DNA of 45,035 nt from Flavobacterium macrobrachii (lineage in GTDB: Bacteria; Bacteroidota; Bacteroidia; Flavobacteriales; Flavobacteriaceae). The stretch lies in the NCBI RefSeq assembly GCF_014486675.1, contig NZ_JACTAC010000021.1:1-45035 (forward strand), read 5' to 3'. Position 1 is the stretch's first letter. Each line of letters opens with the position of its first letter. Below are positions 7,964 to 16,839 of this stretch, one piece after another. The notes below the pieces were generated by a model, which was not told the DNA's origin, made no database searches, and saw only the letters and a list, made by a program, of their open reading frames with translations. Position numbers and translations under genes: made by a program.

Positions 7964-8803
7964 ATGATAGCAAGTATAAAAAACAATTGTTTGGTAGATT
8001 TTGAACACGAATTAAGTCTAATCCTTAACACCTATTCCAATGAAGTAGAAAAAGCAAAAAAAATTATTATTTTCATTGAAGACATTCTAAAACAATTAAC
8101 CGACTGGCTAAAAAATCATGTCTTCGAAACCACTCAAGAAGAAATCAAATTTTTCAAAGAAATCAAATCGAATATTGTGGCCAAACTGATTTTCTACAAA
8201 GAAATACTCTCATTAGTTGCTACATTACCTTTAGCCAGAAATAAAAGAGTAAAACACTTTGAAAAAAAGTTGTATGCAATCAACCAATTCCACAGAAAAA
8301 ACAGAGAATTCATCAAATATATAAAAACCCATTCCACCCATTTTGATGAATTGTACTTTACTAGGAAAAAGTACAAAGACTTGTTTTTGAATGATTGTTC
8401 AGTCATAATTCATGATGCAAAATTATGTACGTCTTATGATTATTTACTAGCTGAAGTAATCGCTTTTGAATTACTTGCGCTACACATTGAAAATCGTATC
8501 GATAATTTAAACGAATCATGTGCAATATCTACAAACAAATTTAATTCCAACCTACACTGGACAGCAAAAAAAGTCGATTTAATTGAATTGATTTATGCGT
8601 TACATGAAGCTAAAGTTTTTGATAATGGTGAAGCTGATATTAAAGAAATCACCCACGTTTTTGAAAAAGCTTTTCAAATTGAATTAGAAGACAAAGTTTA
8701 CGGAAGCTTCGGAGATATTAAAAAACGTAAAACTAACCAAACTCGATTTTTAAGTCACTTACAAAAGGTTTTGGAAACCAAAATCGAAAACGATTATAAA
8801 TAA
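7964..8803 (+). CDS. RteC-domain regulatory protein
   Basis: A 279-residue protein matching RteC by overall pattern: an alpha-helical N-terminal half (residues 20-180), then a C-terminal winged-helix-like half beginning LHWTAKKVDLIELIYALHEAKVF and ending with KKRKTNQTRFLSHL. RteC of CTnDOT controls excision by activating excision genes. A similar role in element mobility is inferred from position between the integrase and an excisionase-like gene. The start codon directly abuts a terminator-like hairpin, and no other methionine is near, so this start is taken. A 28-bp perfect palindrome follows the gene. Confidence 0.8.
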   Translation: MIASIKNNCLVDFEHELSLILNTYSNEVEKAKKIIIFIEDILKQLTDWLKNHVFETTQEEIKFFKEIKSNIVAKLIFYKEILSLVATLPLARNKRVKHFEKKLYAINQFHRKNREFIKYIKTHSTHFDELYFTRKKYKDLFLNDCSVIIHDAKLCTSYDYLLAEVIAFELLALHIENRIDNLNESCAISTNKFNSNLHWTAKKVDLIELIYALHEAKVFDNGEADIKEITHVFEKAFQIELEDKVYGSFGDIKKRKTNQTRFLSHLQKVLETKIENDYK

Positions 8804-8837
8804 AGACAACTAAATTCATTCAAAAAGTATAAAAATC

Positions 8838-8875
8838 GTTCCCAAGTTGGTACCAACTTGGGAACTTTTCTTTTT
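8838..8875 (+). terminator. 28-bp perfect palindrome after the RteC-like gene
   Basis: GTTCCCAAGTTGGT followed by its exact reverse complement (8838-8865) is centred on GGTACC, then TTTTCTTTTT. It fits an intrinsic terminator. The zero-loop symmetry and its position 54 bases before the helix-turn-helix gene also make it a candidate operator for a dimeric regulator. Confidence 0.65.
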
Positions 8876-8919
8876 CAAATGCAATTGTTTTGTAACAAAT
8901 AACTTCAAAACATAGCATT

Positions 8920-9222
8920 ATGAACTTCAATCACAAAGCCCTGTTCCCTGAAACAGACAACATCGAACTACTAAACCACCAAGTGGTAACCAAAAGAGAT
9001 TTACTAAACTTCGGTAATCTTCTACTTCGTGAAATCAAAAACGCCACTACTCAAGAAACACTGCCCAAACCTTGGCTAAAATCAGCCGAAGTGCGCAACA
9101 TCTTAAAAATCTCTCCAGGCACTCTCCAAAACCTCCGCATCAACGGAACACTAAAATACAAACGCATCGGTGGCATCATCTACTACAACTACGAAGACAT
9201 CTTAAAAATGCTAGAAAAGTAG
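8920..9222 (+). CDS. Helix-turn-helix (excisionase-like) DNA-binding protein
   Basis: A 100-residue protein. Residues 50-100 form a MerR/excisionase-type winged helix: WLKSAEVRNILKISPGTLQNLRINGTLKYKRIGG, then IYYNYEDILKMLEK. The N-terminal half is a short helical region. This architecture is common for small regulatory or recombination-directionality proteins beside Bacteroidota integrases. Control of excision or of the replication genes just downstream is inference. From here to about 12 kb, codons end in C more often than in the flanking genes. Confidence 0.8.
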   Translation: MNFNHKALFPETDNIELLNHQVVTKRDLLNFGNLLLREIKNATTQETLPKPWLKSAEVRNILKISPGTLQNLRINGTLKYKRIGGIIYYNYEDILKMLEK

Positions 9223-9223
9223 C

Positions 9224-9340
9224 ATGGAAGAAATCACTAACACCTGCAACGGCACCTGTGAAGTTTGCACCTGCAAGCCAACAAATGAAGTTAACCGAAA
9301 TGTTGTCATGTCGAGCGCAGTCGAGACACTTACAAAGTAG
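9224..9340 (+). CDS. Possible 38-residue cysteine-rich peptide
   Basis: An ATG one base after the upstream stop opens 38 codons: MEEITNTCNGTCEVCTCK, then a tail ending ETLTK. Four cysteines in ten residues suggest a small metal-binding peptide. The tight spacing favours translational coupling. Against it, the 3' third runs through a dispersed CGAGCGCAGTCGAG repeat, so the frame may be incidental. Confidence 0.3.
   Translation: MEEITNTCNGTCEVCTCKPTNEVNRNVVMSSAVETLTK
9304..9331. repeat. Dispersed TCGAGCGCAGTCGAG element
   Basis: TGTCATGTCGAGCGCAG, then TCGAGACA, has paired TGTC/GACA ends. Related forms occur near 11068 (GTCATTCCGAGAGTAACT) and near 43897 (GTCAAACCGAGCGAAG). I recognise this as a short palindromic repeat common in Flavobacteria genomes. 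Confidence 0.55.
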
Positions 9341-9382
9341 GCTAACCCTTGAACATTGTTCAAGCCAACTATACAACCTATG

Positions 9383-9480
9383 CTAAGTAAAACGCCTAAA
9401 AACAAAACCTATGTTTCTATGTGGTAAAACCTAAACTACAAAGTAGTCCAAACCTTTAAAGCGCAGCTTAAAACCACAAC
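9383..9480 (+). repeat. Intergenic direct repeat, copy 1
   Basis: About 90 bases that recur at 11156-11246. Shared blocks are CTATGTGGTAAAACCTAAAC, AGTAGTCCAAACC and AAGCGCAGCTTAAAACCACA. The two copies lie in the leaders of the genes at 9519 and 11298, suggesting a shared regulatory or structural role. Confidence 0.7.
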
Positions 9481-9518
9481 TTTTAAACTTCTAAACTCTA
9501 AACTTTTAAACTAAAAGT

Positions 9519-10400
9519 ATGAACTACATCAAACACCTAACCGGCTTCTTCGAAAAAGTAAGTGCCGATTACGACCTCAACCCAACCCACATAAGCCTCT
9601 ACATGGCCATATTCCAACTATGGAACCAAAACCGCTTTCAAAATCCAATCAGCATTTCTCGTAACGAATTGATGCGCATAAGCAAAATAGCTTCAACGGC
9701 AACCTACCACAAATGCATGAAGGATTTAACTGAAAGAGAATACGTGATTTACAAACCATCTTTCAATCCATTTAAGGGTTCGATTTTGGAAGTCTGCAAC
9801 TTAGATTTTTACACCAAACCAGTGCCAAAAAAAGAACTAAAAAAGCTTTCAACCAAGTCAAAAAATGACCAAGTCATTGAACAGGTTAATGAACAGGTTA
9901 TTAAACAAGCTCTAAACAAGCATCAAACAAGCTCTAAACATGTACCTTATATAAACAATATAAACAATACAAACATTTTAAACTTAGCTAAGCAAGAAAT
10001 TTCAAAAAATGAAAAAAATTCAATTTTTACAAATTCAATTTTTGATGAGGTTATAGAAACGGATTTAAAAGAAGAAAAAAAGTTGCGCGAAAAAAAGAAG
10101 AAAATCGAAATAAGTAAAGCAACACCAAGTTTCGAAGAAACCCAAATCTACTTCCTAGAAAAAAACTTTCCCGAAATCGAAGCACAGCGTTTTTTTAACT
10201 ATTTCGAAAGCAACGGCTGGCTAGTTGGTGGAAGAACCAAAATGAAAGATTGGAAAGCAGCGGCAAGAAACTGGATGCTTAACACTAAAAAGTTTGGAAA
10301 CAAACCGAATAGTTCTTTTCAAACAGAAACCAAAACTATAAACCTTAACCCAAACCACCTTCACGTAACAAATCAAAAAAATTATGGAGAAGCACTTTAA
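9519..10400 (+). CDS. Winged-helix protein, probable replication initiation/loader partner
   Basis: A 293-residue protein. Residues 1-110 look like a DnaD-N/winged-helix domain (ISLYMAIFQLWNQNRF, ISISRNELMRISKIAS, YHKCMKDLTEREYVIY). A low-complexity, Asn- and Lys-rich linker follows (about 120-200). The C-terminal part (ETQIYFLEKNFPEIEAQRFFNYFESNGW, then MKDWKAAARNWM) resembles replication proteins of phages and plasmids that pair with DnaC-like loaders. The stop overlaps the next ATPase gene by 17 bases. Role in element replication is inferred from this pairing. Confidence 0.65.
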   Translation: MNYIKHLTGFFEKVSADYDLNPTHISLYMAIFQLWNQNRFQNPISISRNELMRISKIASTATYHKCMKDLTEREYVIYKPSFNPFKGSILEVCNLDFYTKPVPKKELKKLSTKSKNDQVIEQVNEQVIKQALNKHQTSSKHVPYINNINNTNILNLAKQEISKNEKNSIFTNSIFDEVIETDLKEEKKLREKKKKIEISKATPSFEETQIYFLEKNFPEIEAQRFFNYFESNGWLVGGRTKMKDWKAAARNWMLNTKKFGNKPNSSFQTETKTINLNPNHLHVTNQKNYGEAL

Positions 10401-11043
10401 CACCGTCAAAGACACTTTCGTTATCCAAAACGGAATCAAAGTCTACAACTTCAACTGGTGCTTAAACTACATTGAGTACCAAGGCAAACTAATCTACGGT
10501 CGTTATTTCAAAATTGAAACCATCGACCATCAAACCATTCTCAAATTGGTAATTTATGCCATTCGAGACGAAAAAATGGCTTTAGAACTTAATTTAGACC
10601 TCAACAAAGGTATTTTATTATCGGGACCAATTGGTTGCGGGAAAACGTCAATTATGGCGTTAATTCGACCATTTTTTTACCACAAACACGACTACAAAAT
10701 CAAGACGTGTAGAGAAATATCTTTCGAATTCGCAAAAAACGGCTTCGAATCACTCCATCATTACACCCAAAAAGAACACACACAATCGCGTTTAACCGGT
10801 TACTGTTTCGATGACTTAGGAGCCGAACAAAACATCAAACATTACGGCAACGACCTCAACGTCATGGCAGAAATAATAATCTCACGATACGAAGATTTCG
10901 TGCAAAATCATTCCATCACCCACATCACCACAAACCTCTCCGCAAGCGAAATCGAAGCCCTTTACGGCAACCGCCTCCGCTCAAGGATGAGGTCAATGTT
11001 CAACCTAATCACCTTCAACAATGAATCCAGAGATAAAAGATAA
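10384..11043 (+). CDS. DnaC-like AAA+ ATPase
   Basis: A 219-residue P-loop ATPase. Walker A is GPIGCGKTS (residues 81-89), Walker B is YCFDDLG (about 134-140), a sensor-1-like THITTNLS follows, and the end has the box VII-like arginines RLRSRMRSMF. Proteins of this kind load DnaB-type helicase in phage and element replication. The 17-base overlap with the upstream winged-helix gene implies coupled translation and complex formation. No chromosomal replication genes are nearby, so an element-borne function is favoured. Confidence 0.8.
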   Translation: MEKHFNTVKDTFVIQNGIKVYNFNWCLNYIEYQGKLIYGRYFKIETIDHQTILKLVIYAIRDEKMALELNLDLNKGILLSGPIGCGKTSIMALIRPFFYHKHDYKIKTCREISFEFAKNGFESLHHYTQKEHTQSRLTGYCFDDLGAEQNIKHYGNDLNVMAEIIISRYEDFVQNHSITHITTNLSASEIEALYGNRLRSRMRSMFNLITFNNESRDKR

Positions 11044-11155
11044 ATTCCCCATCAATCATGACAATGATTGTGTCATTCCGAGAGTAACTAGGAATCTCCT
11101 GCAAAGCAGGCTTTCTCTTTTAAGCGCAGATTAAACAACTTAACATCCTAAGCAA

Positions 11156-11290
11156 AGTAAAACACCTAAAAAAACCTATGTATCTATGTGGTAAAACCTA
11201 AACTACCCAGTAGTCCAAACCTTTTAAGCGCAGCTTAAAACCACAACAACAAACAATTAACAACAAACAATTAACAACAAACCATAAACA
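11156..11290 (+). repeat. Intergenic direct repeat, copy 2, plus short tandem repeat
   Basis: Positions 11156-11246 repeat 9383-9480 with a few substitutions. They run into tandem copies of a 14-base unit, AACAACAAACAATT (about 2.5 copies, 11244-11282), ending in an A-rich stretch before the ATG at 11298. Confidence 0.65.
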
Positions 11291-11297
11291 AAAAAAA

Positions 11298-11960
11298 ATG
11301 AACAAACACCTAAACCCTCGCCAAATAAAAACCATCCAAAACTTCTGGAACTGGTTCCAAGATAACGAACAAGCCATCTACAACGCTTGCAAGCTAGAAA
11401 TCAACAAAGACGAAGTACTCTTTCGCCTCCAAAGAAACCTCAACTACGTTTCCAAACGAATTGAATATTTCATCACAAACCACCCACAAAATGAAAACAA
11501 ATTAAAAGTATTTTTTACAGCTCACGGGTACAAAAAACTATTCCCAAAAATGAATGAACTAGAAGAAAAAATTCCAAGTTTACAATACTTCGCAATTCAA
11601 GTTTACATAACACCATTAAATCTTGAAAACCCTACAATATCAAGCGATTTAGCAGAATTAATCCAAAACACTAAAATCAAACTTGAAGACTACAACACAG
11701 CAAGCAAAAAAATAATTTTATCAGTCTATTTCAATGAGCAAGATTTAAACGAAAACAAGAGAAAAATTGAGATAAAAGCTTATCGTTTATTACTCTTCAC
11801 ACTAGGCGAAGTAAAATACAAAAAACACATTGCAAATTTCAATTGCGAAACAATACCACCAAACTTTAATGGCTTACTCACACTATCAAAACTCCCAGAG
11901 TTCATAGACTACCTTGCAAAAATAAACTATAGCAGGAAACTAAAAATTTTCTTTGAATGA
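11298..11960 (+). CDS. Hypothetical protein of the mobile element
   Basis: A 220-residue soluble protein I do not recognise. It is rich in Lys, Asn and Glu, predicted alpha-helical, without signal peptide or membrane segment. The N-terminus reads RQIKTIQNFWNWFQDNEQ, followed by CKLEINKDEVLFRLQRNL. Its leader carries the second copy of the 90-bp repeat also found before the replication gene at 9519, so the two may share regulation. It is the last gene of the left-hand element module; about 240 AT-rich bases without a convincing gene separate it from the Oar receptor. Confidence 0.65.
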   Translation: MNKHLNPRQIKTIQNFWNWFQDNEQAIYNACKLEINKDEVLFRLQRNLNYVSKRIEYFITNHPQNENKLKVFFTAHGYKKLFPKMNELEEKIPSLQYFAIQVYITPLNLENPTISSDLAELIQNTKIKLEDYNTASKKIILSVYFNEQDLNENKRKIEIKAYRLLLFTLGEVKYKKHIANFNCETIPPNFNGLLTLSKLPEFIDYLAKINYSRKLKIFFE

Positions 11961-12202
11961 GGATAAAAAACTGAATTTAACTTTTTTTCAAAATATCTAG
12001 TAACAAAGCCATGATTAAAAGCATCGAACAAAACAGTAAAAAAGCTGTTATCAAAAAAGTAAACAGCTACAAACTTTTTAAATTTTTATAAAAAATTGAT
12101 TAAGCAAATAGTCGATGAGGTTTTAATGTAAATTTTAAGTATTAAAGTGGTACGAATCACAAAAACACATTAGTAATTAATAAATAATAGTTTATAAAAA
12201 AT

Positions 12203-15200
12203 CTAAAAATAAAAACTCAAACCTAATTGCGCTTGCCATTTCGAATTTATAGTATCTACTAACCAAGGCTTACTATTGGGATTATGAAATTGATAAACGG
12301 GTTGTTCATTCGCAATTGTAACAAAGTCTAAAAGAGCATATCCTGAGTTGTTAATATTAGGAACATAGTATTGTGTTCCTAAATTTTTATGTATCAAATT
12401 AGCCACATTAAAAATATCAAATGAAATTTCAAATCGCTTATTTTTAAACTTTTGCTCAAAAATAAACTTTAAATCTACCTGATGATTCCAAGGAGTTCTT
12501 GCTCCATTTCGTTCAGCATACTTTCCTCTTCTTGATTTTAAATAAGCATCACTATTAATATAAGCATCTAATTGATTCCATTGATCTTGGGCTGTAACCA
12601 AAACTCCCTCGCTATTGATAAAATCTTGTAAAACTATTTCAGATTGGTTATTTGGTACATAAAATACATCATTCTTTGCAGAACCATCTCTATTCACATC
12701 GCCTTCATAAACATAAGAAAAAGGACTCCCCGATTTTCCATTGTAAATAATACCAACCTTAAATTTCGATTGTTTATAAGGCATTTCTATAAAATGATAA
12801 GAACTAATTTTATGTCTTAAATCAAAATTTGAAAAGGAAAGTTTCGGACTATTAGCAACCAAAGCTTGATTCCATTCAAAATTAGCCGCATGAGAGTTTC
12901 GTACAGTACTACTAATGTCTTTACTCATCCCATAAGTATATCCTAAGAATCCTGTATAAAAATGGTTGGATTTAGAAATACTAACGGTACCATTGTATCG
13001 ATACCCTTTATTGGTGTTGGTCAATAAAAATACATTGGTAAAATTGGGGTTGATTTTTACATTATCTCCTGTTTGTGTGTAGTAAGGGCGATTATCAGCA
13101 CCATCAAAATTGGATAACGCAGATTCTTTTCTATTAATCGACTGAAAATACAATCCTTCTACAACCTTTGAATAATTAAAATCAAAAGATAAAATTGTAT
13201 TATTCTTAAACTTTAAGTCCAAATTCAAATTGGTCTTCCAATCTCGTGGCAAATTAAACCCATTATCTACTAAATTAATTTCAGTTAAAGGTCTTGATTG
13301 CAAACTTTCTAAATCGCTTAGGTTTTCAGTAATAGGCAGATTTGTTGTGGGTCTATAATCAATATTAAAATATTTAGTTCCAGAGATATAATGTGAATAA
13401 GCATACCAAACAAAAGGCATACGACCTGTAAATAAACCCGAACCACCTTTTAGGGTTACCTTTTCATTTATCGCATAAGTAAATCCAACTCTTGGATTAA
13501 ACTGAGGTTTACTATTAATTTTATTTTCATATTGAGCAAACTCTGGAGTATTTTTTATTTCATCACTAATAGGAAAATCACCGGGATGAAATTGAGTATC
13601 AATTCTTAAACCCGCCATCAAATTAAACTTATCAGAAATTTTGATATCATCTTGAAAATAGATGCCCGATAAAATAACATTGTAATCGGCAGAAGGATTA
13701 TTTTTATTAAAATCAAAATCATTATTCTCAACATTGTAAACACCTCTTACACGATTTGGTCTGTCATTTAAAAAGTCATCAACTGATTTATATTGCCATC
13801 TACCATTAAATGCTGTTAAAAACCGATATTCAATGGCATTAATTTCTGTTGAAGTACCTAATGTAAAAGTATGATTGTTCTTAATATAAGTAACATTCTC
13901 TGAAATTTGAGTAGTTTTTAAATTCAATCCATAAACGGCTGCTTCTCTATAAGTACCTGCAAAAATGGTATTTGATGTATTATCAATAATCTCTAAATGT
14001 GGAAAAACGCGTCCATCATACTTTCTATCATCATTAACCGTTGAATAAGAAACAATAAGTTTGTTATTCCAATTGGAATTAAAATTACTTTTTAGTTCAC
14101 CAACCAAACTGTTGGTAGTGGAATTATGACGATATCCTTGATTACCAAAATTAAATACATTAGCCGTCCATTCTAAATTATCAGCGTAAGCAGTAACAAA
14201 ATTATTTCGTAAGGTTAGTTTGTGCTTGTTTGAAATGGAGTAATCAAAGCGTAAAAATAATTTAGTGCTTTTACGTTCTAAATCAACATTTTGAAAAGCC
14301 CCTGGATCATAATTATATTGAGAAATTAATTTATCTCGAATAGAATTTACAGTAGTTAATGATATATTAGAGTTGGTTGAACCTGGAGCATTCAAAACAG
14401 GCTCTTTTCTATAGGAGAATTCCGCATTAAAAAAATAAAACAATTTGTCTTTAAGCACAGGTCCACCAATAGAAGCTCCAATTTGGTTGTCAAAAAAAGT
14501 AGATTCAGGTTGTTTTACTCCATCTGCATATTGTCCAGTTATCCATCTGTTTTTTGTGAAATTATAAGCATTTCCTTCTGTTTTATTTTTTCCGTATTTA
14601 GTTACGGCATTAATACTTGCCCCAGTAAAATTTCCAAGAGTAACATCAAATGGAGCGGTTTTAATAGACAAAGCACTTATAGCTCCAAAACCTATAGGTT
14701 GAGTTCCCGCAAGACCTCCAGGTGTTCCCGATGCAACAGAACCAGCTGCACCGCTTGAAGGCTCTTGAAAACCCAATACATCATTAGTGGCACTTCCATC
14801 AATACTTAAATTATTAAAACGATAATTAGCGCCACCAAAGGAATTCAAATTAGCATCTGGTAATAAACGAGTGGCATCTTGAATACTTCGGTTTAGAGAA
14901 GGCAAATTATTGAGCAATTCCATTTTTAACTTCTGTTCATTCCCTTTTTTTTGAACAACGGTACCAGTTACAACAATTTCATTCAAGGTTTCCGTTTTTT
15001 CAATTAATTGCACATCTAAGCTAACAGATTGACCTAATAAAATAGTTAAATCATGCTGCATAAAATCCTGAAAACCTATGTAAGATATTTTGATTCTATA
15101 ATTTGTATCGGGTGGAAGTTGATTGAATAAGAAAAATCCGTTTTCTTGACTTGTGGTATGGAATGTATTTCCTGTATTTTCTTGTACAACTTCAATATGA

Positions 15201-15319
15201 GCAAATGCTATTGGAGTATTCTGTTGATCTTTAATTTTCCCTTTAAGAATACCTGTAGTTTCTTGAGCAAAATTTTGTACTGTGGCTAATAATAAACAAA
15301 TGGTAATTAATTTCTTCAT
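12203..15319 (-). CDS. Oar-type TonB-dependent outer-membrane receptor
   Basis: A 1038-residue outer-membrane protein. A cleavable signal peptide (MKKLITICLLLATVQNFAQ) precedes a carboxypeptidase-regulatory-like beta-sandwich (about 25-110, GILKGKIKDQQNTPIAFAHI) and a plug domain (EIVVTGTVV, INAVTKYGKNKTEGNAYNF). A long beta-barrel follows, ending in the aromatic C-terminus AQLGLSFYF. The order and the DATRLLPDANLNSFGG and PFDVTLGNFTGASINAVTK segments fit the Oar-like branch, not SusC. No SusD partner is present. An ECF-like promoter lies 23 bases before the ATG. Ligand unknown; import of an arsenic-, copper- or peptide-type substrate would be speculation. Confidence 0.9.
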   Translation of the reverse strand: MKKLITICLLLATVQNFAQETTGILKGKIKDQQNTPIAFAHIEVVQENTGNTFHTTSQENGFFLFNQLPPDTNYRIKISYIGFQDFMQHDLTILLGQSVSLDVQLIEKTETLNEIVVTGTVVQKKGNEQKLKMELLNNLPSLNRSIQDATRLLPDANLNSFGGANYRFNNLSIDGSATNDVLGFQEPSSGAAGSVASGTPGGLAGTQPIGFGAISALSIKTAPFDVTLGNFTGASINAVTKYGKNKTEGNAYNFTKNRWITGQYADGVKQPESTFFDNQIGASIGGPVLKDKLFYFFNAEFSYRKEPVLNAPGSTNSNISLTTVNSIRDKLISQYNYDPGAFQNVDLERKSTKLFLRFDYSISNKHKLTLRNNFVTAYADNLEWTANVFNFGNQGYRHNSTTNSLVGELKSNFNSNWNNKLIVSYSTVNDDRKYDGRVFPHLEIIDNTSNTIFAGTYREAAVYGLNLKTTQISENVTYIKNNHTFTLGTSTEINAIEYRFLTAFNGRWQYKSVDDFLNDRPNRVRGVYNVENNDFDFNKNNPSADYNVILSGIYFQDDIKISDKFNLMAGLRIDTQFHPGDFPISDEIKNTPEFAQYENKINSKPQFNPRVGFTYAINEKVTLKGGSGLFTGRMPFVWYAYSHYISGTKYFNIDYRPTTNLPITENLSDLESLQSRPLTEINLVDNGFNLPRDWKTNLNLDLKFKNNTILSFDFNYSKVVEGLYFQSINRKESALSNFDGADNRPYYTQTGDNVKINPNFTNVFLLTNTNKGYRYNGTVSISKSNHFYTGFLGYTYGMSKDISSTVRNSHAANFEWNQALVANSPKLSFSNFDLRHKISSYHFIEMPYKQSKFKVGIIYNGKSGSPFSYVYEGDVNRDGSAKNDVFYVPNNQSEIVLQDFINSEGVLVTAQDQWNQLDAYINSDAYLKSRRGKYAERNGARTPWNHQVDLKFIFEQKFKNKRFEISFDIFNVANLIHKNLGTQYYVPNINNSGYALLDFVTIANEQPVYQFHNPNSKPWLVDTINSKWQAQLGLSFYF

Positions 15320-15342
15320 TCTGTCTGATAAGATTTAGTGTA

Positions 15343-15370
15343 TAGACGCTAGTTAATTCTAATCCTGACA
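15343..15370 (-). promoter_or_regulatory. ECF-type promoter of the Oar receptor
   Basis: On the minus strand, TGTCAGGATT, 12 bases, then CGTCTA, 23 bases before the ATG at 15319. The same boxes with the same 12-base spacer occur at 17849, 36700 and 43057. The T-tract of the upstream terminator runs into the -35 side. Confidence 0.7.
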
Positions 15371-15373
15371 AAA

Positions 15374-15398
15374 AAAGCATCACAAAATGTGATGCTTT
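15374..15398 (-). terminator. Terminator of the OsmC-peroxiredoxin operon
   Basis: AAAGCATCACA (15374-15384), loop AAA, then the exact complement to 15398. It is followed in the minus direction by T residues, 31 bases after the peroxiredoxin stop codon. Confidence 0.85.
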
Positions 15399-15428
15399 AA
15401 AAAAACCAAACTTTAAAACAAACTAAAT

Positions 15429-16112
15429 TTATTTTGGTAAATGAGCTAAAATATCTTCAATAGTAGCTCTGTTTTTATAATTAGGATCAAATTGCTTGTA
15501 AACAATTTTTCCGCTTTTATCTATTATGAAAGTAGCTGGTACTGGCAAAACGCCTTCCTTATTTGCATTGGTTTCACTTATAGAAGCATTTAATTTCTCT
15601 TGAATCATATCTTGATATTCTTTTGTAACTTCAAATTTGACATCAAAAGCTTTCATAATACTTCCATCTAAATCCGATATAACAGTAAAATCTATTTTAT
15701 TATTTGCAATGGTTTTCGTTGAATTTTCATAACTCTCAGACGATATCGCAATGATTTTTGCTCCCGCATCTTCAATACTTTTTGCTTTTTCTGCAAATTC
15801 AGATAAATATTGATTGCATATTGGACACCAATACCCACGATAAAAAATGACTACTATAGGTTGCTTTTCATAGAAATCTTTTAGCGTTACCGTTTTGTTA
15901 TCACTTGTAGTCATGCTAACAACAGGTGCAACATCTCCAATTTGTAATCCTTTTGGAATGGCGTTGGTTTCCATACCTAAAGTGTTGTAATCAACCGAAA
16001 TTTCTTCTGTTACAGGCTCGGTTTCTACGGGTTCATTTTGAACTTCTTTTTTTACTTCTTGACAGCTATACAATAATACAATTGACAGCAATCCCAATAC
16101 TTCTTTTCTCAT
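15429..16112 (-). CDS. Lipoprotein peroxiredoxin-like (AhpC/TSA family) protein
   Basis: A 227-residue protein with a lipoprotein signal (lipobox LLYSC, Cys17), an acidic linker rich in Glu and Val (18-45), and a thioredoxin-fold AhpC/TSA domain. The redox motif is FYRGYWCPICNQ (Cys96 and Cys99), typical of the peroxiredoxin-like branch rather than classical 2-Cys peroxiredoxins. PATFIIDKSGKIVYKQFDPNY completes the fold. It is probably anchored in the periplasm as a thiol peroxidase or disulfide reductase. It is the last gene of the OsmC operon, 18 bases after the outer-membrane protein, and ends at a strong terminator. Confidence 0.85.
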   Translation of the reverse strand: MRKEVLGLLSIVLLYSCQEVKKEVQNEPVETEPVTEEISVDYNTLGMETNAIPKGLQIGDVAPVVSMTTSDNKTVTLKDFYEKQPIVVIFYRGYWCPICNQYLSEFAEKAKSIEDAGAKIIAISSESYENSTKTIANNKIDFTVISDLDGSIMKAFDVKFEVTKEYQDMIQEKLNASISETNANKEGVLPVPATFIIDKSGKIVYKQFDPNYKNRATIEDILAHLPK

Positions 16113-16130
16113 AATTTCTACTATTAAAGA

Positions 16131-16736
16131 TTATTTAATTTTATAATTTACAGATAATATTACGATTCCCATCCATCCTTCACCAACGTTTTCTCCGCGT
16201 GTAATTACATTTATTTCCCTACCAAATCCTAACGAACCTCCTGCATTCCATTTTTCACTTAAATCAAATAAATAGCCACCATTTATCCAAGGTTGAATGA
16301 CTAAATTATACGTTTGACCTTCTGTTGTATTGGACGTATTTAAGCCATCTTTCCAGTCTGTCCACATACTCCAGGTATCAACTGAAGCGCCAATTATAAA
16401 GTTTCCTTTACCATAAGGAAAATAACGAACTACTCCAATTGTTGCACCAAAACCAGAAGCAACTTCATTATCATTATACTCACTAAAATCTTGACGGTCT
16501 GCAAAGTTACCTCCAATTCTAAAACGTAAAGCCCATTTATCATTTAGAAAAACATTAGAGGTAATCATAGGCATTACTCCCGCAGGATACAATTGAAGCT
16601 CTGCTCCTATTTCAATCTTTTTTTCATGGTCTAAAGCAACTTCATTAACATCATTTTGTGCATGTGAGAATGATAAAAATAATAAACCAAAAAAGAGTAA
16701 AAGTTTTTTGAATGTTAAAAATGATTTTTTTTCCAT
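16131..16736 (-). CDS. Putative outer-membrane beta-barrel protein
   Basis: A 201-residue protein taken from the ATG at 16736, because this gives a proper signal peptide (MEKKSFLTFKKLLLFFGLLFLSFSHAQ). An upstream in-frame start would add 13 residues. The mature part has alternating hydrophobic and polar residues and Gly/Trp-rich strands (WALRFRIGGNFAD, ATIGVVRYFPYGKGNFIIGASVD, WNAGGSLGFGREI), ending VILSVNYKIK, as in small outer-membrane barrels. No specific family is recognised. It sits between thioredoxin and peroxiredoxin genes in one operon. Confidence 0.7.
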   Translation of the reverse strand: MEKKSFLTFKKLLLFFGLLFLSFSHAQNDVNEVALDHEKKIEIGAELQLYPAGVMPMITSNVFLNDKWALRFRIGGNFADRQDFSEYNDNEVASGFGATIGVVRYFPYGKGNFIIGASVDTWSMWTDWKDGLNTSNTTEGQTYNLVIQPWINGGYLFDLSEKWNAGGSLGFGREINVITRGENVGEGWMGIVILSVNYKIK

Positions 16737-16765
16737 GTTCAATAATTGTATAAAATGATTAAAAA

Positions 16766-16799
16766 CTAAAAGCATTAGTTAATTAACTAACGCTTTTAG
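16766..16799 (-). terminator. Intra-operon hairpin downstream of the thioredoxin gene
   Basis: CTAAAAGCATTAGTT and AACTAACGCTTTTAG pair over 15 positions with one mismatch around a four-base loop. It lies between the thioredoxin stop and the outer-membrane protein start, so it may attenuate or process the transcript rather than end it. Confidence 0.6.
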
Positions 16800-16839
16800 A
16801 ACAAACAGCAACTAATTTGAGGCAAAAAGGTCTATTTGA

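Noticed and set aside
12011..12091. 26-codon basic peptide after the hypothetical gene
   Set aside because: Too short and lysine-rich in AT-rich DNA; could be chance or a gene remnant at a junction.
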